DNA of 64,000 nucleotides from Desulfobulbaceae bacterium (GCA_004332195.1 SJBG01000001.1:186001-250000), one strand, 5' to 3'; shown: positions 36,792 to 46,574, numbered from the stretch's first letter. Notes: generated by a model not told the origin, from the sequence alone. Numbers and translations: made by a program.

Positions 36792-37055
36792 TTATTGGTT
36801 TTTAACTAAACTAATTCTGGTCACTACTATACCCACGATAAATACCAGCATGCCAAGATAAACCGCTAACGGCATCCCCATTATTTCGAGTGCCGCGATG
36901 TCCTTTAACTCCCTGGTCGTAATGATTGCTGCGAGAAAATAAGTGACAGTGAAAACTAAAAGCAGGGTAAACGAAAGTTTTAATTTTTTCCGGTAGTGTT
37001 GTTCGTCGAAGACAGGTTCTTGATCCATCGCATTTTCCATCTTGCTTTCTTCCAT
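36792..37055 (-). CDS. Small membrane partner of the symporter (DUF485/DUF4212-like)
   Basis: 87 residues with two membrane helices (LSFTLLLVFTVTYFLAAII and MPLAVYLGMLVFIVGIVVT). Such two-helix proteins precede ActP-type symporters. ATG 37055 is chosen because AAGGAGG lies 6 bp upstream; the frame continues 21 codons further. Its stop is 3 bp from the symporter start. Confidence 0.85.
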   Translation of the reverse strand: MEESKMENAMDQEPVFDEQHYRKKLKLSFTLLLVFTVTYFLAAIITTRELKDIAALEIMGMPLAVYLGMLVFIVGIVVTRISLVKNQ

Positions 37056-37131
37056 AGTTTCCTCCTTGTTTTTCATTGATAATTTGCACCTCCACTGAGG
37101 GGTCCCCGTAAAAAACACCAGGTGGAGGCGC

Positions 37132-39045
37132 TTAATGCCGCGCCAACATGAACATAGGTTCGTAGCGCCGGGTTATGGCATCTTGAATTTTCGATATTAC
37201 ATGAAAAGACTCCGTAAGTGTTTTCTTCTCTAAACCGCTTAGCATATCAAGATGAATGTGATTATCCGGCTGTTTCCCCGCCGTTATTTGTGCGGTTTGA
37301 TGGCGAATTCTGAGTGAGGCGACGAACTCATAAGCGTCCTCAAGTTCTTTGGCATAATTCTGCAAAATATAGTGTTTATCTTTGAGCAACTTTATTCGAT
37401 CAAGTGTTGCGGTTTCGGCGATTCCGGCTTCTATGGCAAACAGCCTGGCAATATCCACCATGGGGGCGATGGCTCGGAGCTTCATGTCTAATTTGTTTTT
37501 ATGTTCGCCGGTTTTTGCCACGATTATGTTGTTGAGTATGCTCAGCGGCGGCCGATTTTGGGTTATGGTATAAGCCATCTCGAAAAAAAAATCTTTTTGC
37601 CCTTTACTGGCAAGGGCCAGATGGTTTTTCAACTCGTCGGCCAGGCCGCAGTCCCCGTATAGACCTCTGAAATCAAAAAATATGAGCGACCTCAGGGTGG
37701 CTTCAGTTGACGGAATGTTGATCCACCTGGAGAAATAGCCCTTCCAGACCCGAAGAGGTTGGCACCACTTCGGGTTGCTGGCCATAAAGTTGGCGGGACA
37801 CAAAGCGAAGCCGCATTTGACCAGGCCGTCGCACACAAAAGTTGCGAAGTTGGCGAAATATTTTTTAATCTTCTTATCGTCTTCAGAAGATAGCGGGTCG
37901 GCGTAGATGATGGCGTTATCTTGGTCGGTTTTCAGCGACTGTTCTTTCCGGCCCTCACTGCCGTAGGCAATCCAGCAATATGCGACCGGAATTTGACCAA
38001 ACTTTTGTTCGGCGATGGTCAAAATTTTTCTAGTGATGCTGTCGTTTAGTTCAGTGATGAGTTTGGTGATATTGCTCGCCTTGGAGCCTTCTTTTACCAG
38101 CGGGATTACAATTTTATTTATTTTTGTTGCTACCGACGCCAAGCCTTCTACGCTTTGTTGCCTTTCTACATCTTTGGCAAAAGAGAGCGGAGATGCGCCC
38201 TGAAAAAGCAGCAGATCATGATTGGTGATCATCCCTTGCAGCTTGCCGTACTTTGACACCGGAATATGGCGGATGTTGTATTCTATCATTTTCAGCATAA
38301 CATCAGAACAGGAAACTCCGGCATCTACCCAGATCAAAGGTTGGCTCATAATACTGTCAACCGATGCCTTGGGATCGCGACCAGGCGCAATAAACCTGGT
38401 TCTCAGGTCTTTATCGGTTATAATGCCCAGCGGGCGACCTTTTTCGTCGGTAACGATCAATGAGTCTACCTGGTTGCTGGTCATTTTCAAAGACACTTCA
38501 TGAATTGATGTTGTGCTCGGCGCAGTGACCACATTTCGCGTCGCTATATCCCCAATTTGCGTGACAAACAAAAAATGCTCATTGCTGCCGTAAAAAGCAC
38601 TGTTGTCCTGATTTTTTAAGTAAGCTTCGTGCTGGCGCTGGGTGATGTATATTTTAAGAAAATGGGCGGTAAACTCTGGGTTTGTCCCCAAAAGCTCCAA
38701 AACTTTTTCACGGCCCAACAAATAGCAGTTGGTATCTTCGGTCGCGACAACGGTAGTCTCGTGTTTATCTTCACTGATAACCGACAAAAAACCAAAGTTG
38801 TCATGCTCTCCACGATAACCAACGATCGTCTCTTGCCCGTCTGCTGATTTTACCGATAATTTAACTGTGCCTTTTTTGATTATTATGAGGGCGTTACAGA
38901 CATGGACGTCCTGTTGTAAAATTACGGCGTCTTTGGAGTAAAACTGCTCTGACAACTGACTTATGAGGTTTTGCCGTGATTGATCGGCGAGAAGATGAAA
39001 AGGTGGGGTGGCGGCAAAAAAGGTTGAAACATCTTCAGGTTGCAT
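37132..39045 (-). CDS. cNMP-binding / CBS / DUF294 nucleotidyltransferase-like protein (paralogue B)
   Basis: 637 residues. Order: cyclic-nucleotide-binding fold at about 15-140 (GTVKLSVKSADGQETIVGYR), a CBS pair at about 170-290 (TDEKGRPLGIITDKDLRTRF, NHDLLLFQG), then a DUF294 nucleotidyltransferase-like domain with GSEGRKEQSLKTDQDNA, and a helical C-terminal domain. The GS and D.D residues of the transferase fold are present. This family is related to the GlnD uridylyltransferase fold and is thought to regulate the adjoining transporter or acetate use. It shares its layout with the protein at 40089-42023; the exonuclease lies between them. Confidence 0.9.
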   Translation of the reverse strand: MQPEDVSTFFAATPPFHLLADQSRQNLISQLSEQFYSKDAVILQQDVHVCNALIIIKKGTVKLSVKSADGQETIVGYRGEHDNFGFLSVISEDKHETTVVATEDTNCYLLGREKVLELLGTNPEFTAHFLKIYITQRQHEAYLKNQDNSAFYGSNEHFLFVTQIGDIATRNVVTAPSTTSIHEVSLKMTSNQVDSLIVTDEKGRPLGIITDKDLRTRFIAPGRDPKASVDSIMSQPLIWVDAGVSCSDVMLKMIEYNIRHIPVSKYGKLQGMITNHDLLLFQGASPLSFAKDVERQQSVEGLASVATKINKIVIPLVKEGSKASNITKLITELNDSITRKILTIAEQKFGQIPVAYCWIAYGSEGRKEQSLKTDQDNAIIYADPLSSEDDKKIKKYFANFATFVCDGLVKCGFALCPANFMASNPKWCQPLRVWKGYFSRWINIPSTEATLRSLIFFDFRGLYGDCGLADELKNHLALASKGQKDFFFEMAYTITQNRPPLSILNNIIVAKTGEHKNKLDMKLRAIAPMVDIARLFAIEAGIAETATLDRIKLLKDKHYILQNYAKELEDAYEFVASLRIRHQTAQITAGKQPDNHIHLDMLSGLEKKTLTESFHVISKIQDAITRRYEPMFMLARH

Positions 39046-39356
39046 ACCGGCGCCTGTCCTCGCATTCTAATTCGATCGGGCTTATCGCCCGGGGACTCGA
39101 TGTTCTCGGGCTCTCTCCTAAGACCGTAAAGTGGCCACAAAACGGTGGCTCATCCCCATGATTACTCGTGGACATATTGCCCTCCAGGCAAAGGGGACCC
39201 GGGTTAGGGGTTAAAAACAATCAAGCTTTGCCGGCAAAAAACACAGAAAAAGCGAAAGTCCACTTTTTGGATACTGGCCCGTTTCTGAGTTGTCAACACT
39301 AAAATGTGGAAATGAGACACAGCAGTGAATTGTTGCATTGAATTTTCAAGAAACCC
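39046..39356 (-). promoter_or_regulatory. Intergenic region before paralogue B
   Basis: 311 bp without a gene. It is likely to hold the ribosome site and perhaps a separate promoter for the gene at 37132-39045. I see no clear terminator for the upstream exonuclease gene and no repeat. Confidence 0.3.
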
Positions 39357-40076
39357 TTAAAAGAAAATCCGCCAAGTTTGGCCAATTTTGAGAAAATCCC
39401 GAAGGCTTATCACCCCTTTGGGTTTCATTTTTTTTACCAGAAAAATAAAAAGATAAGCCGTTTGTAGGGCATCTTCGTAGGCGTTGTGGTGGGTGAATTC
39501 CGGTAATTTATATCGAGTATTGAGGGCCGCGAGGCTGTAGGAGGCGGATGCCTCGGTCTGCAAATGATCGAGATGCAGTTGCCACTGCATCTCGGTGTAA
39601 GTCTGGGCCATTCGCATGGTGTCCAGACAGAAGTTTGAGACTGGAGCGCCGTAGTGGTGACGATAAGCCTGGTTAAGATAAGCGATATCCAGCCCTATAT
39701 AGTGGCCCACCAACAAAGATTTGCCGCAGTAAGCGATGAACTTCGGCAATACGGTCGAAAGTGGTGGGGCATTTTCGATTTCCTGGGGGGTAATCCGATG
39801 AATCAAAGTAGTTTTTTTGGGTAGTTTTTTTTGCGGCTTAACCTTAACATAAAAGGTATCCCCCACCATGATTTGCAAGTTGCGAATCCGTACCGCCCCA
39901 ATGGAGACGATTTCATCGTGGCGCTCAAGCCCGGTCAGCTCAGTATCGAAGACAATGAACTCGTAATCGGCAAGGGGCTTGTTTAAGCTCAGCTCCTTAA
40001 AATACCGCCAGTTCTCGGCAAAGGTCGGGTGAGCTGGCGGGGCAAGGCCCAAATGACCCAATAATTTCCTGAGCAT
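39357..40076 (-). CDS. 3'-5' exonuclease, DnaQ/DEDDh family
   Basis: 239 residues. Exo I motif FIVFDTELTGLERHDEIVSI (D.E), Exo II region LVGHYIGLDIAYLNQAYRHH and Exo III HNAYEDALQTAYLF with the His and Asp of the DEDDh type are all present. Relatives include DNA polymerase III epsilon, but an isolated copy between two DUF294 proteins suggests a role in that signalling unit, possibly on small nucleotides or RNA. It starts 12 bp after the upstream paralogue. Confidence 0.88.
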   Translation of the reverse strand: MLRKLLGHLGLAPPAHPTFAENWRYFKELSLNKPLADYEFIVFDTELTGLERHDEIVSIGAVRIRNLQIMVGDTFYVKVKPQKKLPKKTTLIHRITPQEIENAPPLSTVLPKFIAYCGKSLLVGHYIGLDIAYLNQAYRHHYGAPVSNFCLDTMRMAQTYTEMQWQLHLDHLQTEASASYSLAALNTRYKLPEFTHHNAYEDALQTAYLFIFLVKKMKPKGVISLRDFLKIGQTWRIFF

Positions 40077-40088
40077 AGTGGATCTGGC

Positions 40089-42023
40089 CTAATGTTCAGA
40101 TAAACGAAATTCAAGCTTGATCTGGTGCTGCAGGCGACTAACTACCGCAAACGATTCCTTGAGCGTCTGCTTTTCCAGGTCGGAGATGTTGCTGGGGTTG
40201 ATATAGTTGTCCGGTTGCCGACCCTCCTCCGTTTGGTGGAGCTGGTGAACCAAACGGAGTTGCATGAGAAACTCATAAGCCTTGACCGTTTCGTCGTACA
40301 GCTCAGTTTTGATCTGCCCCCTTTCGTGCAGCACTTGCAGACGGGACAGGGTATTGCTCTGCCTAATCCCGTTTTTTAAGGCGAAAAGGCGGGCAAAATC
40401 GACAATGGGCAGCAAACCATTGGCTTTGATATTGAGAGAGTTACGATGTTCGCCATTTTTTTCCACAATAAAGTTACGGAAAAAAGAGAGTGGCGGTTGG
40501 GCCTCCAGGGCATTTTTGGCTAGGAGGTAGAGGAAAAGACCATGGTTGGGAATGCTCTTGATCAAGTGCTGACGCAACTGGTCGGCCAAAGAAAAATCGC
40601 CGTAACCTGGGCGAAAATCAAAGAAAATGGTTGAGCGTGGCCCATCTTGGGGTTTTGGCTTGCTGATCCAAGCATCAAAGGTTTTTTGCCACTCGAACGT
40701 GGACTTACGCCATTTGGGGTTAGAGGCCATGATCTCGCCACGACAGAGGGGATAGCCGCACTGAACCAGATTGTCGACGGCCTTGACGCTCAGATTTTCG
40801 AAATATTTTGCGGCGGAAGTCATCTTTGCCTGATCTTCGGCCTCAGCGTAGATCAGGGCGTTGTCCTGGTCGGCCTTGAAGATCTGCTCGCTGCGACCCT
40901 CGCTACCCAGCATTAGCCAGCAAAAGGGCAGGGGGGGCGGCCCCAGCTCTTCAATCAGCAAGGTCAACAGTCGCTCCAGAATCCGATCGTTTAAAACCGT
41001 GATCATTTTGGTGATATTGTCGGCTTTGGCTCCCTCCTCAATCAAGCTGCGAACCACCCTCTGCACCTTGTGGGCCAGGGAGTGCAGGCCTTTTAAGGTG
41101 CGTTCGGCTACGATCTCCCGAAAAAGGTAAAAGGGCGAGGTGCCTTGGAGGAGCATGATATCGCGAGAGGTAACCATCCCGACAATTTCCCCTTGCTTTT
41201 CCACAGCCAGGTGGTGAATACGTTGGCGCACCATCCGCAGCATGGCATCAAAACAGACGGCATGGGCCGGAATGGTCTGAACCGGACTGGCCATGATTGT
41301 CGTGATCTGCGTCTGATAATCGAGTCCGGCGGCCACCACCTTGGTTCGCAGGTCCTTGTCGGTGACAATCCCGATGATCTTGCCGGTGGGGTTGGTAACC
41401 AGGAGCGAACCAACCATCTTTTCCGACATTTTGGCAGCAGCTTGACGAACCGATGCCTCAGCCGCGATGGTTTGCAGTTGACCTTTGATGGCCGTGCCCA
41501 CCTGGGTAGAAAAAAGATAAAGCGCGCTTTCGCTGCGGGGGCTGATCCGGTGACGACGCAACTCGGCATACGCGGTGTTGACCAATTTCTCCGAGAGACT
41601 GCGCAGAAAATAATGACTGATCTTAGGTGAAGATTCCAGCAATTTGAGGAAGGCGGTTTTGGGAAAGAGAAAGCAGAATGTGTCTTCAACCGTGGCTACG
41701 TTGAGATTAGCTCGGGTGTTTTGCATAATCGGCAGGGCGCCAAAGTATTCGCTTTCGCCGCGAAAATCACTAAGAGTGATCTGGCCGTGGTCGTCTTCAA
41801 GATATAGTTTGACTCCGCCCTTTTGGATCAGGTAGAGATGCTCAATCTGGGTTTCCCCTTGACGAAAGATGACGACGCCCTTGGGGATGAAGTCGATGAT
41901 GCAATGGCGGGCCAGCTCTCGCAAGGCCTGGTCGTCCAATTCGTTGAAGGGGAGGGTGTGATGGAGAAAATCCAGGACTGTTTCCGGGGCGATATTGGAG
42001 ACGGGGTTTTTCGAGGTCATCAT
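40089..42023 (-). CDS. cNMP-binding / CBS / DUF294 nucleotidyltransferase-like protein (paralogue A)
   Basis: 644 residues, same layout as the protein at 37132-39045: cNMP-type domain (LYLIQKGGVKLYLEDDHGQI), CBS pair (NPTGKIIGIVTDKDLRTKVV and TSRDIMLLQG), and the transferase domain GSEGRSEQIFKADQDNALIY. Both keep GSEGR and D.DN. The start ATG 42023 has CGGAG about 6 bp upstream. tRNA-Cys lies 42 bp upstream on the same strand, so it may share that promoter. Confidence 0.9.
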   Translation of the reverse strand: MMTSKNPVSNIAPETVLDFLHHTLPFNELDDQALRELARHCIIDFIPKGVVIFRQGETQIEHLYLIQKGGVKLYLEDDHGQITLSDFRGESEYFGALPIMQNTRANLNVATVEDTFCFLFPKTAFLKLLESSPKISHYFLRSLSEKLVNTAYAELRRHRISPRSESALYLFSTQVGTAIKGQLQTIAAEASVRQAAAKMSEKMVGSLLVTNPTGKIIGIVTDKDLRTKVVAAGLDYQTQITTIMASPVQTIPAHAVCFDAMLRMVRQRIHHLAVEKQGEIVGMVTSRDIMLLQGTSPFYLFREIVAERTLKGLHSLAHKVQRVVRSLIEEGAKADNITKMITVLNDRILERLLTLLIEELGPPPLPFCWLMLGSEGRSEQIFKADQDNALIYAEAEDQAKMTSAAKYFENLSVKAVDNLVQCGYPLCRGEIMASNPKWRKSTFEWQKTFDAWISKPKPQDGPRSTIFFDFRPGYGDFSLADQLRQHLIKSIPNHGLFLYLLAKNALEAQPPLSFFRNFIVEKNGEHRNSLNIKANGLLPIVDFARLFALKNGIRQSNTLSRLQVLHERGQIKTELYDETVKAYEFLMQLRLVHQLHQTEEGRQPDNYINPSNISDLEKQTLKESFAVVSRLQHQIKLEFRLSEH

Positions 42024-42065
42024 TATAGGCTCCGTCGGGTATCACTGCTTCCCCTGGAAATTTTT

Positions 42066-42140
42066 TGGAGGCGGCGACCGGATTTGAACCGGTGAATAAT
42101 GGTTTTGCAGACCACTGCCTTACCACTTGGCTACGCCGCC
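42066..42140 (-). tRNA. tRNA-Cys (GCA)
   Basis: The minus strand gives a complete cloverleaf: 7-bp acceptor stem GGCGGCG/CGCCGCC, D-loop with AGTGGTAAGGC, anticodon loop TCTGCAAAA (anticodon GCA), T-arm CCGGTTCAAATCCGG, U73 and an encoded CCA. U73 is a cysteine identity element. Confidence 0.95.
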
Positions 42141-42202
42141 ATTTAAGTGAAGAGCAAAGTAATAAACATATCCGCGTTGTTTGACAAGAAAAATATGAAA
42201 AA

Positions 42203-42940
42203 ATGATCAAGCTGAATCAGTTGGTGGAGCATATTTTCGGTTTGGGCTATCGATTCAAAGACCCGGCCCTGTTGCGGCAGGCCATAGCGCATAGCTCTTA
42301 CGCTTTTGAACGGGAAGAGATAGGTGAAAAACTTAAGTCGGGACGACTAGATGCGGAATGGCCCGATAATGAACGGCTGGAATTTCTTGGCGACGCGGTT
42401 TTGGGTCTAATCGTCGTGGACCTGCTTTTTACCCGTCATCCCCTCATGCGGGAGGGCGATCTTTCCCGGAAGCGAGCGGACATGGTCAACGAGGCCCACC
42501 TGGCCCTGATGGCCCGAGAAATTGGCCTGGATGATTTTATCCTTTTGGGCCGGGGTGAGCAAAAAAGCGGGGGCCGGGCCAAGCCCTCGATTTTGGCCGG
42601 AGCGTTTGAGGCGGTGGTCGGGGCGGTATATCTTGACGGTGGCTATCCGGCCGCTTTCGCGCTACTGCAAAAGCTGTTTAAGCCCTGGCTGGCGCGGGAC
42701 TTGTCGATCTGCCACGGCGATGCCAAAACTACTCTGCAGGAAACCCTTCAGCAGCGGCATGGGCAGTCGCCGGTTTATGAGCTGGAAGAGGAGAAGGGGC
42801 CGGCCCATGCCAAAGTTTTTGCCATGGCCGTCTATTTTCATGGTCGGGTCTTGGGCCGGGGCACGGCCGGCAGTAAAAAGGAAGCGGAACAAAGGGCGGC
42901 GGCAATGGCTCTGGGCAATTTGTCGGCCAAAAAAATGTAA
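42203..42940 (+). CDS. rnc: Ribonuclease III
   Basis: 245 residues. It cuts double-stranded RNA, including rRNA precursors. Seen: the signature NERLEFLGDAVLGLIV, the second acidic cluster AGAFEAVVGAVYLDGG, and a C-terminal dsRNA-binding domain (DAKTTLQETLQQRHGQSPVY, then KKEAEQRAAAMAL). ATG 42203 lies 62 bp from divergent tRNA-Cys; the ribosome site is weak. An insertion between helices (GEKLKSGRLDAEWPD) is slightly long. Confidence 0.96.
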   Translation: MIKLNQLVEHIFGLGYRFKDPALLRQAIAHSSYAFEREEIGEKLKSGRLDAEWPDNERLEFLGDAVLGLIVVDLLFTRHPLMREGDLSRKRADMVNEAHLALMAREIGLDDFILLGRGEQKSGGRAKPSILAGAFEAVVGAVYLDGGYPAAFALLQKLFKPWLARDLSICHGDAKTTLQETLQQRHGQSPVYELEEEKGPAHAKVFAMAVYFHGRVLGRGTAGSKKEAEQRAAAMALGNLSAKKM

Positions 42941-43140
42941 CTTGCCGGCAGTTGCTTGCGATCTTGCCCCGGGGAAATTTATGCTGTAAGCTTGGTGCCC
43001 TGCGGGTTGCGCATGGTCTTTGCTGTGAGGCCGCCGTTGCGCGGTTGACTCCGTGGGCGCGAGTGATTTTCGGGTTTTTATCAGCGTCGAGCTATCATAT
43101 AGTCATATCATCGATCAAATCTTTTGCCGAGAGGTGTGTC

Positions 43141-44583
43141 TTGAAGAAGAAAATATTGGTCGCCAACCGTGGAGAAATCGCGCTGCGGGTCATTCGAGCC
43201 ATTCAGGAATTGGGCTATAGCGCCGTAGCGGTTTATGAGTCTCCAGACAATGAAGGCCTCCATATTCGCACCGCTGATGAAGCGGTCTGGTTAGGAGACG
43301 GCCCCCGTTGTGATTACCTTGATATTGAAAAGGTGATTAAGGCCGCCCAGAAAACCGGGGCTGAGGCCATTCACCCCGGTTACGGGTTTCTGGCCGAAAA
43401 CCCCGATTTTGCCAAGGCTTGCGAAGATAATGGGATTATTTTCATCGGTCCACCAGCCAGTGTCGTCCGATCTTTGGGTGATAAAGTGATGGCCCGCAAG
43501 ATCATGGCCGAAGCTGGAATTCCGATGGTGCCCGGCACGCCCAGTCTGGCTCCCGGTGAAGCTGGAATGAACGTGGCCGTGGAATTTTGTCAAAAACATG
43601 GCTACCCGGTGATGCTCAAAGCCACCGCCGGCGGTGGTGGTCGAGGCATTCGCCAAATCGACAATGAACAGCAGTTGCAAACAGAAATTCCGATAGCCCG
43701 GGCCGAGGCCAGGGCCGCCTTCAACAACGATGCGGTTTTCATCGAAAAACTGGTGCTTAATCCCAAGCACATCGAGGTCCAGATCATGGCCGACCAAGCG
43801 GGGACCACCATTCATCTTGGTTCTCGCGACTGTTCGATTCAGCGGCGCAATCAAAAACTGATTGAAATCGCCCCCTCGTTGATTCCCGATCAGGAGCTGG
43901 TGGATCAAATATGCCGGACCGCGGTCAAGGCCGCCAAGGCCGCCGGTTACGTTAACGCCGGTACCGTCGAATTTCTGGTGGATGATGATCACAACTTTTA
44001 TTTCATGGAAATCAACACTCGGATTCAGGTGGAGCATACGGTTACCGAGATGGTCACCGGCATTGATATCGTCCGCACCCAGATCAAGCTGGCTTTGGGC
44101 AAAAAGCTGGCTTTTGCTCAAGACGATGTGCAAATCCGTGGATATGCGATTGAGGTGCGGATTAATGCCGAGGATCCTCAGAACAACTTCATGCCCGAGG
44201 GCGGCAAAAAGATTGCGGTTTACCGTTCACCCGGCGGTCACGGGGTGCGTCTGGATGGTTTTGCCTACCAGGGATTCACGATCCCCGAGGCCTACGATTC
44301 CTTGCTGGTCAAGCTCACCGTCCACGGTTTTTCCTGGAATGAAACGGTGGACCGCCTGCGACGTTGTCTGAATAATTTCGTCATTATCGGTCCCAAGACC
44401 ACGATTCCTTTTTACCTGCGGGTAATTGATAACCAAGAATTCAGGCGGGGTGATTTCAACACCGCGTTTCTTACGATTCACGACTACTTGCTGGAATACG
44501 AAGATGTGACGTCGGAGTGCGACAAACTGGCTCGCCTGATTGCCGAAATTCATTATCGCAAACAAAACTCCTATGCCATTTGA
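43141..44583 (+). CDS. pycA: Biotin carboxylase subunit (pyruvate carboxylase subunit A type)
   Basis: 480 residues. It carboxylates biotin using ATP and bicarbonate. Seen: KKKILVANRGEIALRVIRAI, HPGYGFLAENPDFAKACED, the ATP-grasp glycine loop KATAGGGGRGIRQI and the signature EINTRIQVEHTVTEMVTGID. The start is TTG 43141 with GAGAGGTG about 6 bp upstream; the frame extends back to 42952 but those residues are unlike the family. It is followed 34 bp later by the carboxyltransferase subunit. AccC for fatty acid synthesis is the alternative; the neighbour argues for pyruvate carboxylase. Confidence 0.9.
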   Translation: MKKKILVANRGEIALRVIRAIQELGYSAVAVYESPDNEGLHIRTADEAVWLGDGPRCDYLDIEKVIKAAQKTGAEAIHPGYGFLAENPDFAKACEDNGIIFIGPPASVVRSLGDKVMARKIMAEAGIPMVPGTPSLAPGEAGMNVAVEFCQKHGYPVMLKATAGGGGRGIRQIDNEQQLQTEIPIARAEARAAFNNDAVFIEKLVLNPKHIEVQIMADQAGTTIHLGSRDCSIQRRNQKLIEIAPSLIPDQELVDQICRTAVKAAKAAGYVNAGTVEFLVDDDHNFYFMEINTRIQVEHTVTEMVTGIDIVRTQIKLALGKKLAFAQDDVQIRGYAIEVRINAEDPQNNFMPEGGKKIAVYRSPGGHGVRLDGFAYQGFTIPEAYDSLLVKLTVHGFSWNETVDRLRRCLNNFVIIGPKTTIPFYLRVIDNQEFRRGDFNTAFLTIHDYLLEYEDVTSECDKLARLIAEIHYRKQNSYAI

Positions 44584-44617
44584 TGGCAGAGTGAGCAGAT
44601 TGTAAGGAGACATGAGC

Positions 44618-46531
44618 ATGGAACGCATTATCCATGGCATGAGTCCCGGTGAGGCACTGGCCATTTTACGCCGGGCGGATGGCTACTACGTCACCAATAC
44701 CGCCCGTGATTTATCCCAGTCCGACTACAAAAACCGGATTTTGCTCAATACCGACCTGCTGGCGGCCAAGCATCGAGAACAGGCCGGTTATTTTTCCCTG
44801 GAGATCACTGGTGGGGCCTCAATTCACGTCGATATCCTGCGCAAGCAGGTGGATCCCTTCCTTAAACTGGAACTGTTGCGGGAGAAAATGCCCAAAACCA
44901 TGTTCCAGACCTTGTGTCGGGGGATCAATCTCTTTGGCTACCGGCCCTACCCGCAAAATGTGATTCGCCTGGTGGTCCGGGAGTTTGCCAAGTACGTCGA
45001 TGTCTGGCGGGTTTTTGACTTTCTCAACCATGTTTCCAATATGATCGCCGTTTTCGAGGAGGTTCAACGGGCCGGGAAAATTCTTGAGCCATCCCTATGT
45101 TTTTCCACCGGTCCGGAACATACCGATGAGTATTATCTTAAAAAAGTAGGGGAAATTCTTGACGTCACCGGTTCGGATGTGGTGCTCTGCTTTAAGAACC
45201 ACGGAGGACTAGGCACTCCCAAACGAATCGGGAATCTGGTTGATGCTGTTTTGCAACAATACCCCGACTTGATCATTCATTATCATGGTCATAATACCGA
45301 CAGCAATGATATAGGTCGAATCACCGCCGCGGTCCGGGCCGGGGCTAAAATTATTGATGCCTCCGATCACGCCCTCTCCGGTTTTTACGGACCCCCTCCG
45401 GTCCTCACCGCCGTCCATACCCTTAATGAGTATGGTTACAAAGCCGTAGGAATCGATGAGGAGGCGGTGATTGCAACATCCGAGGCTCTGCGCGGCCAGC
45501 GCAAATATTACGAATACTTTGAGTCCCAGTTTAAGGGATTTGATCCCACCGTGCAAATTCATAAACTGCCGGGTGGCGCGGCGGGCAGCAGCTTCGAGCA
45601 GGCCACCAAGGGCGGGTTTTTGGAGCAAGTGCCCGCCATCCTGCACCGGGAATTGCCCAAGGTGCAAAGAGAATTGGGCAATTTTTGGAGTGTAACCCCC
45701 GGCTCCCAGATTCTCTGGACCACGGCGATATCCCATGTCCAAAGCGGCGAACGTTACGCCAATCCCTCCGGTGATTTGAAAAACTTGCTATTGGGCAAAT
45801 ACGGACCATTTCCCTTTTACCAGCCCCCGGACTGGATTTATGAAAAAGTTTTCGGGGACCAGTGGCGGGAAATTCTGCGAGAAGAAGGCGGAATGGACCA
45901 AATTGCAGATATGGATATTGAGCAAGAGTATCGAACCCTGGCCGATAAGTTGGGCTACGAACCGACGCAACAGCAACTGGTTTCCTACCTTCAGCACCCC
46001 AACGATACCGTGGCCTTCTTTAAGTTCGAGGAGAAATTCGGCAAGGTCTACGTTTTGCCGCCGGGTGTTTTTTTCCGCCGGGGTGGTTTCAAGCTTGGTG
46101 AGATTATCAATTTTCGCGATCACTACGGCAAAGAACACGTCGTCGAGATTGGGCCCATGCAGCGTGACGAGACCGGCAAGACCCACGTTTATCTTAATGT
46201 TGATCACCATGAAAGGCGTTATGAGTTCGAACCGGAAGAAGAGTCGGGTGTTCAGGCCTGCGGAGTCAAAGCGGTTAAGCTTAACAAACAAGAGATCAAT
46301 AAACTGGCCAAAATCGGTGATATCCGCGCGCCCTTTGGGGCCAATGTTTGCGAGGTGGAAATCAAAATCGGAGATCAGGTCAAAGTCGACGATCGCCTGC
46401 TGATTCTTGAGGCGATGAAAATGCAAACTCCCATCAACAGCCAGGTGGCCGGCAAAGTGGAAAGCATTGCGGTCAAGGTGGGGAGCGCGGTTAAACCCGG
46501 TGACGAGCTGGTGAAAATCATCGTTACCTGA
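44618..46531 (+). CDS. pycB: Carboxyltransferase/biotin carrier subunit (pyruvate carboxylase subunit B type)
   Basis: 637 residues. It should transfer CO2 from biotin to pyruvate, giving oxaloacetate. The N-terminal barrel shows ARDLSQSDYKNR, FKNHGGLGTPKRIG with the lysine of the KDM site, and the metal ligands in HYHGHNTDSND; these are divergent from the usual RDAHQS, KDMAG and HTHDT. The C-terminal carrier domain has LEAMKMQTPI with the biotinylated lysine. ATG 44618 is preferred, 8 bp after AAGGAG; ATG 44612 is only 2 bp away from it. A terminator follows directly. Confidence 0.85.
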   Translation: MERIIHGMSPGEALAILRRADGYYVTNTARDLSQSDYKNRILLNTDLLAAKHREQAGYFSLEITGGASIHVDILRKQVDPFLKLELLREKMPKTMFQTLCRGINLFGYRPYPQNVIRLVVREFAKYVDVWRVFDFLNHVSNMIAVFEEVQRAGKILEPSLCFSTGPEHTDEYYLKKVGEILDVTGSDVVLCFKNHGGLGTPKRIGNLVDAVLQQYPDLIIHYHGHNTDSNDIGRITAAVRAGAKIIDASDHALSGFYGPPPVLTAVHTLNEYGYKAVGIDEEAVIATSEALRGQRKYYEYFESQFKGFDPTVQIHKLPGGAAGSSFEQATKGGFLEQVPAILHRELPKVQRELGNFWSVTPGSQILWTTAISHVQSGERYANPSGDLKNLLLGKYGPFPFYQPPDWIYEKVFGDQWREILREEGGMDQIADMDIEQEYRTLADKLGYEPTQQQLVSYLQHPNDTVAFFKFEEKFGKVYVLPPGVFFRRGGFKLGEIINFRDHYGKEHVVEIGPMQRDETGKTHVYLNVDHHERRYEFEPEEESGVQACGVKAVKLNKQEINKLAKIGDIRAPFGANVCEVEIKIGDQVKVDDRLLILEAMKMQTPINSQVAGKVESIAVKVGSAVKPGDELVKIIVT

Positions 46532-46551
46532 CCCCTGACCCGGATCAGGGG
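46532..46551 (+). terminator. Terminator after pycB
   Basis: CCCCTGA at 46532-46538 pairs with TCAGGGG at 46545-46551, directly after the stop codon and followed by TTATTC. Confidence 0.65.
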
Positions 46552-46574
46552 TTATTCGTCCAACCATAACTTAA

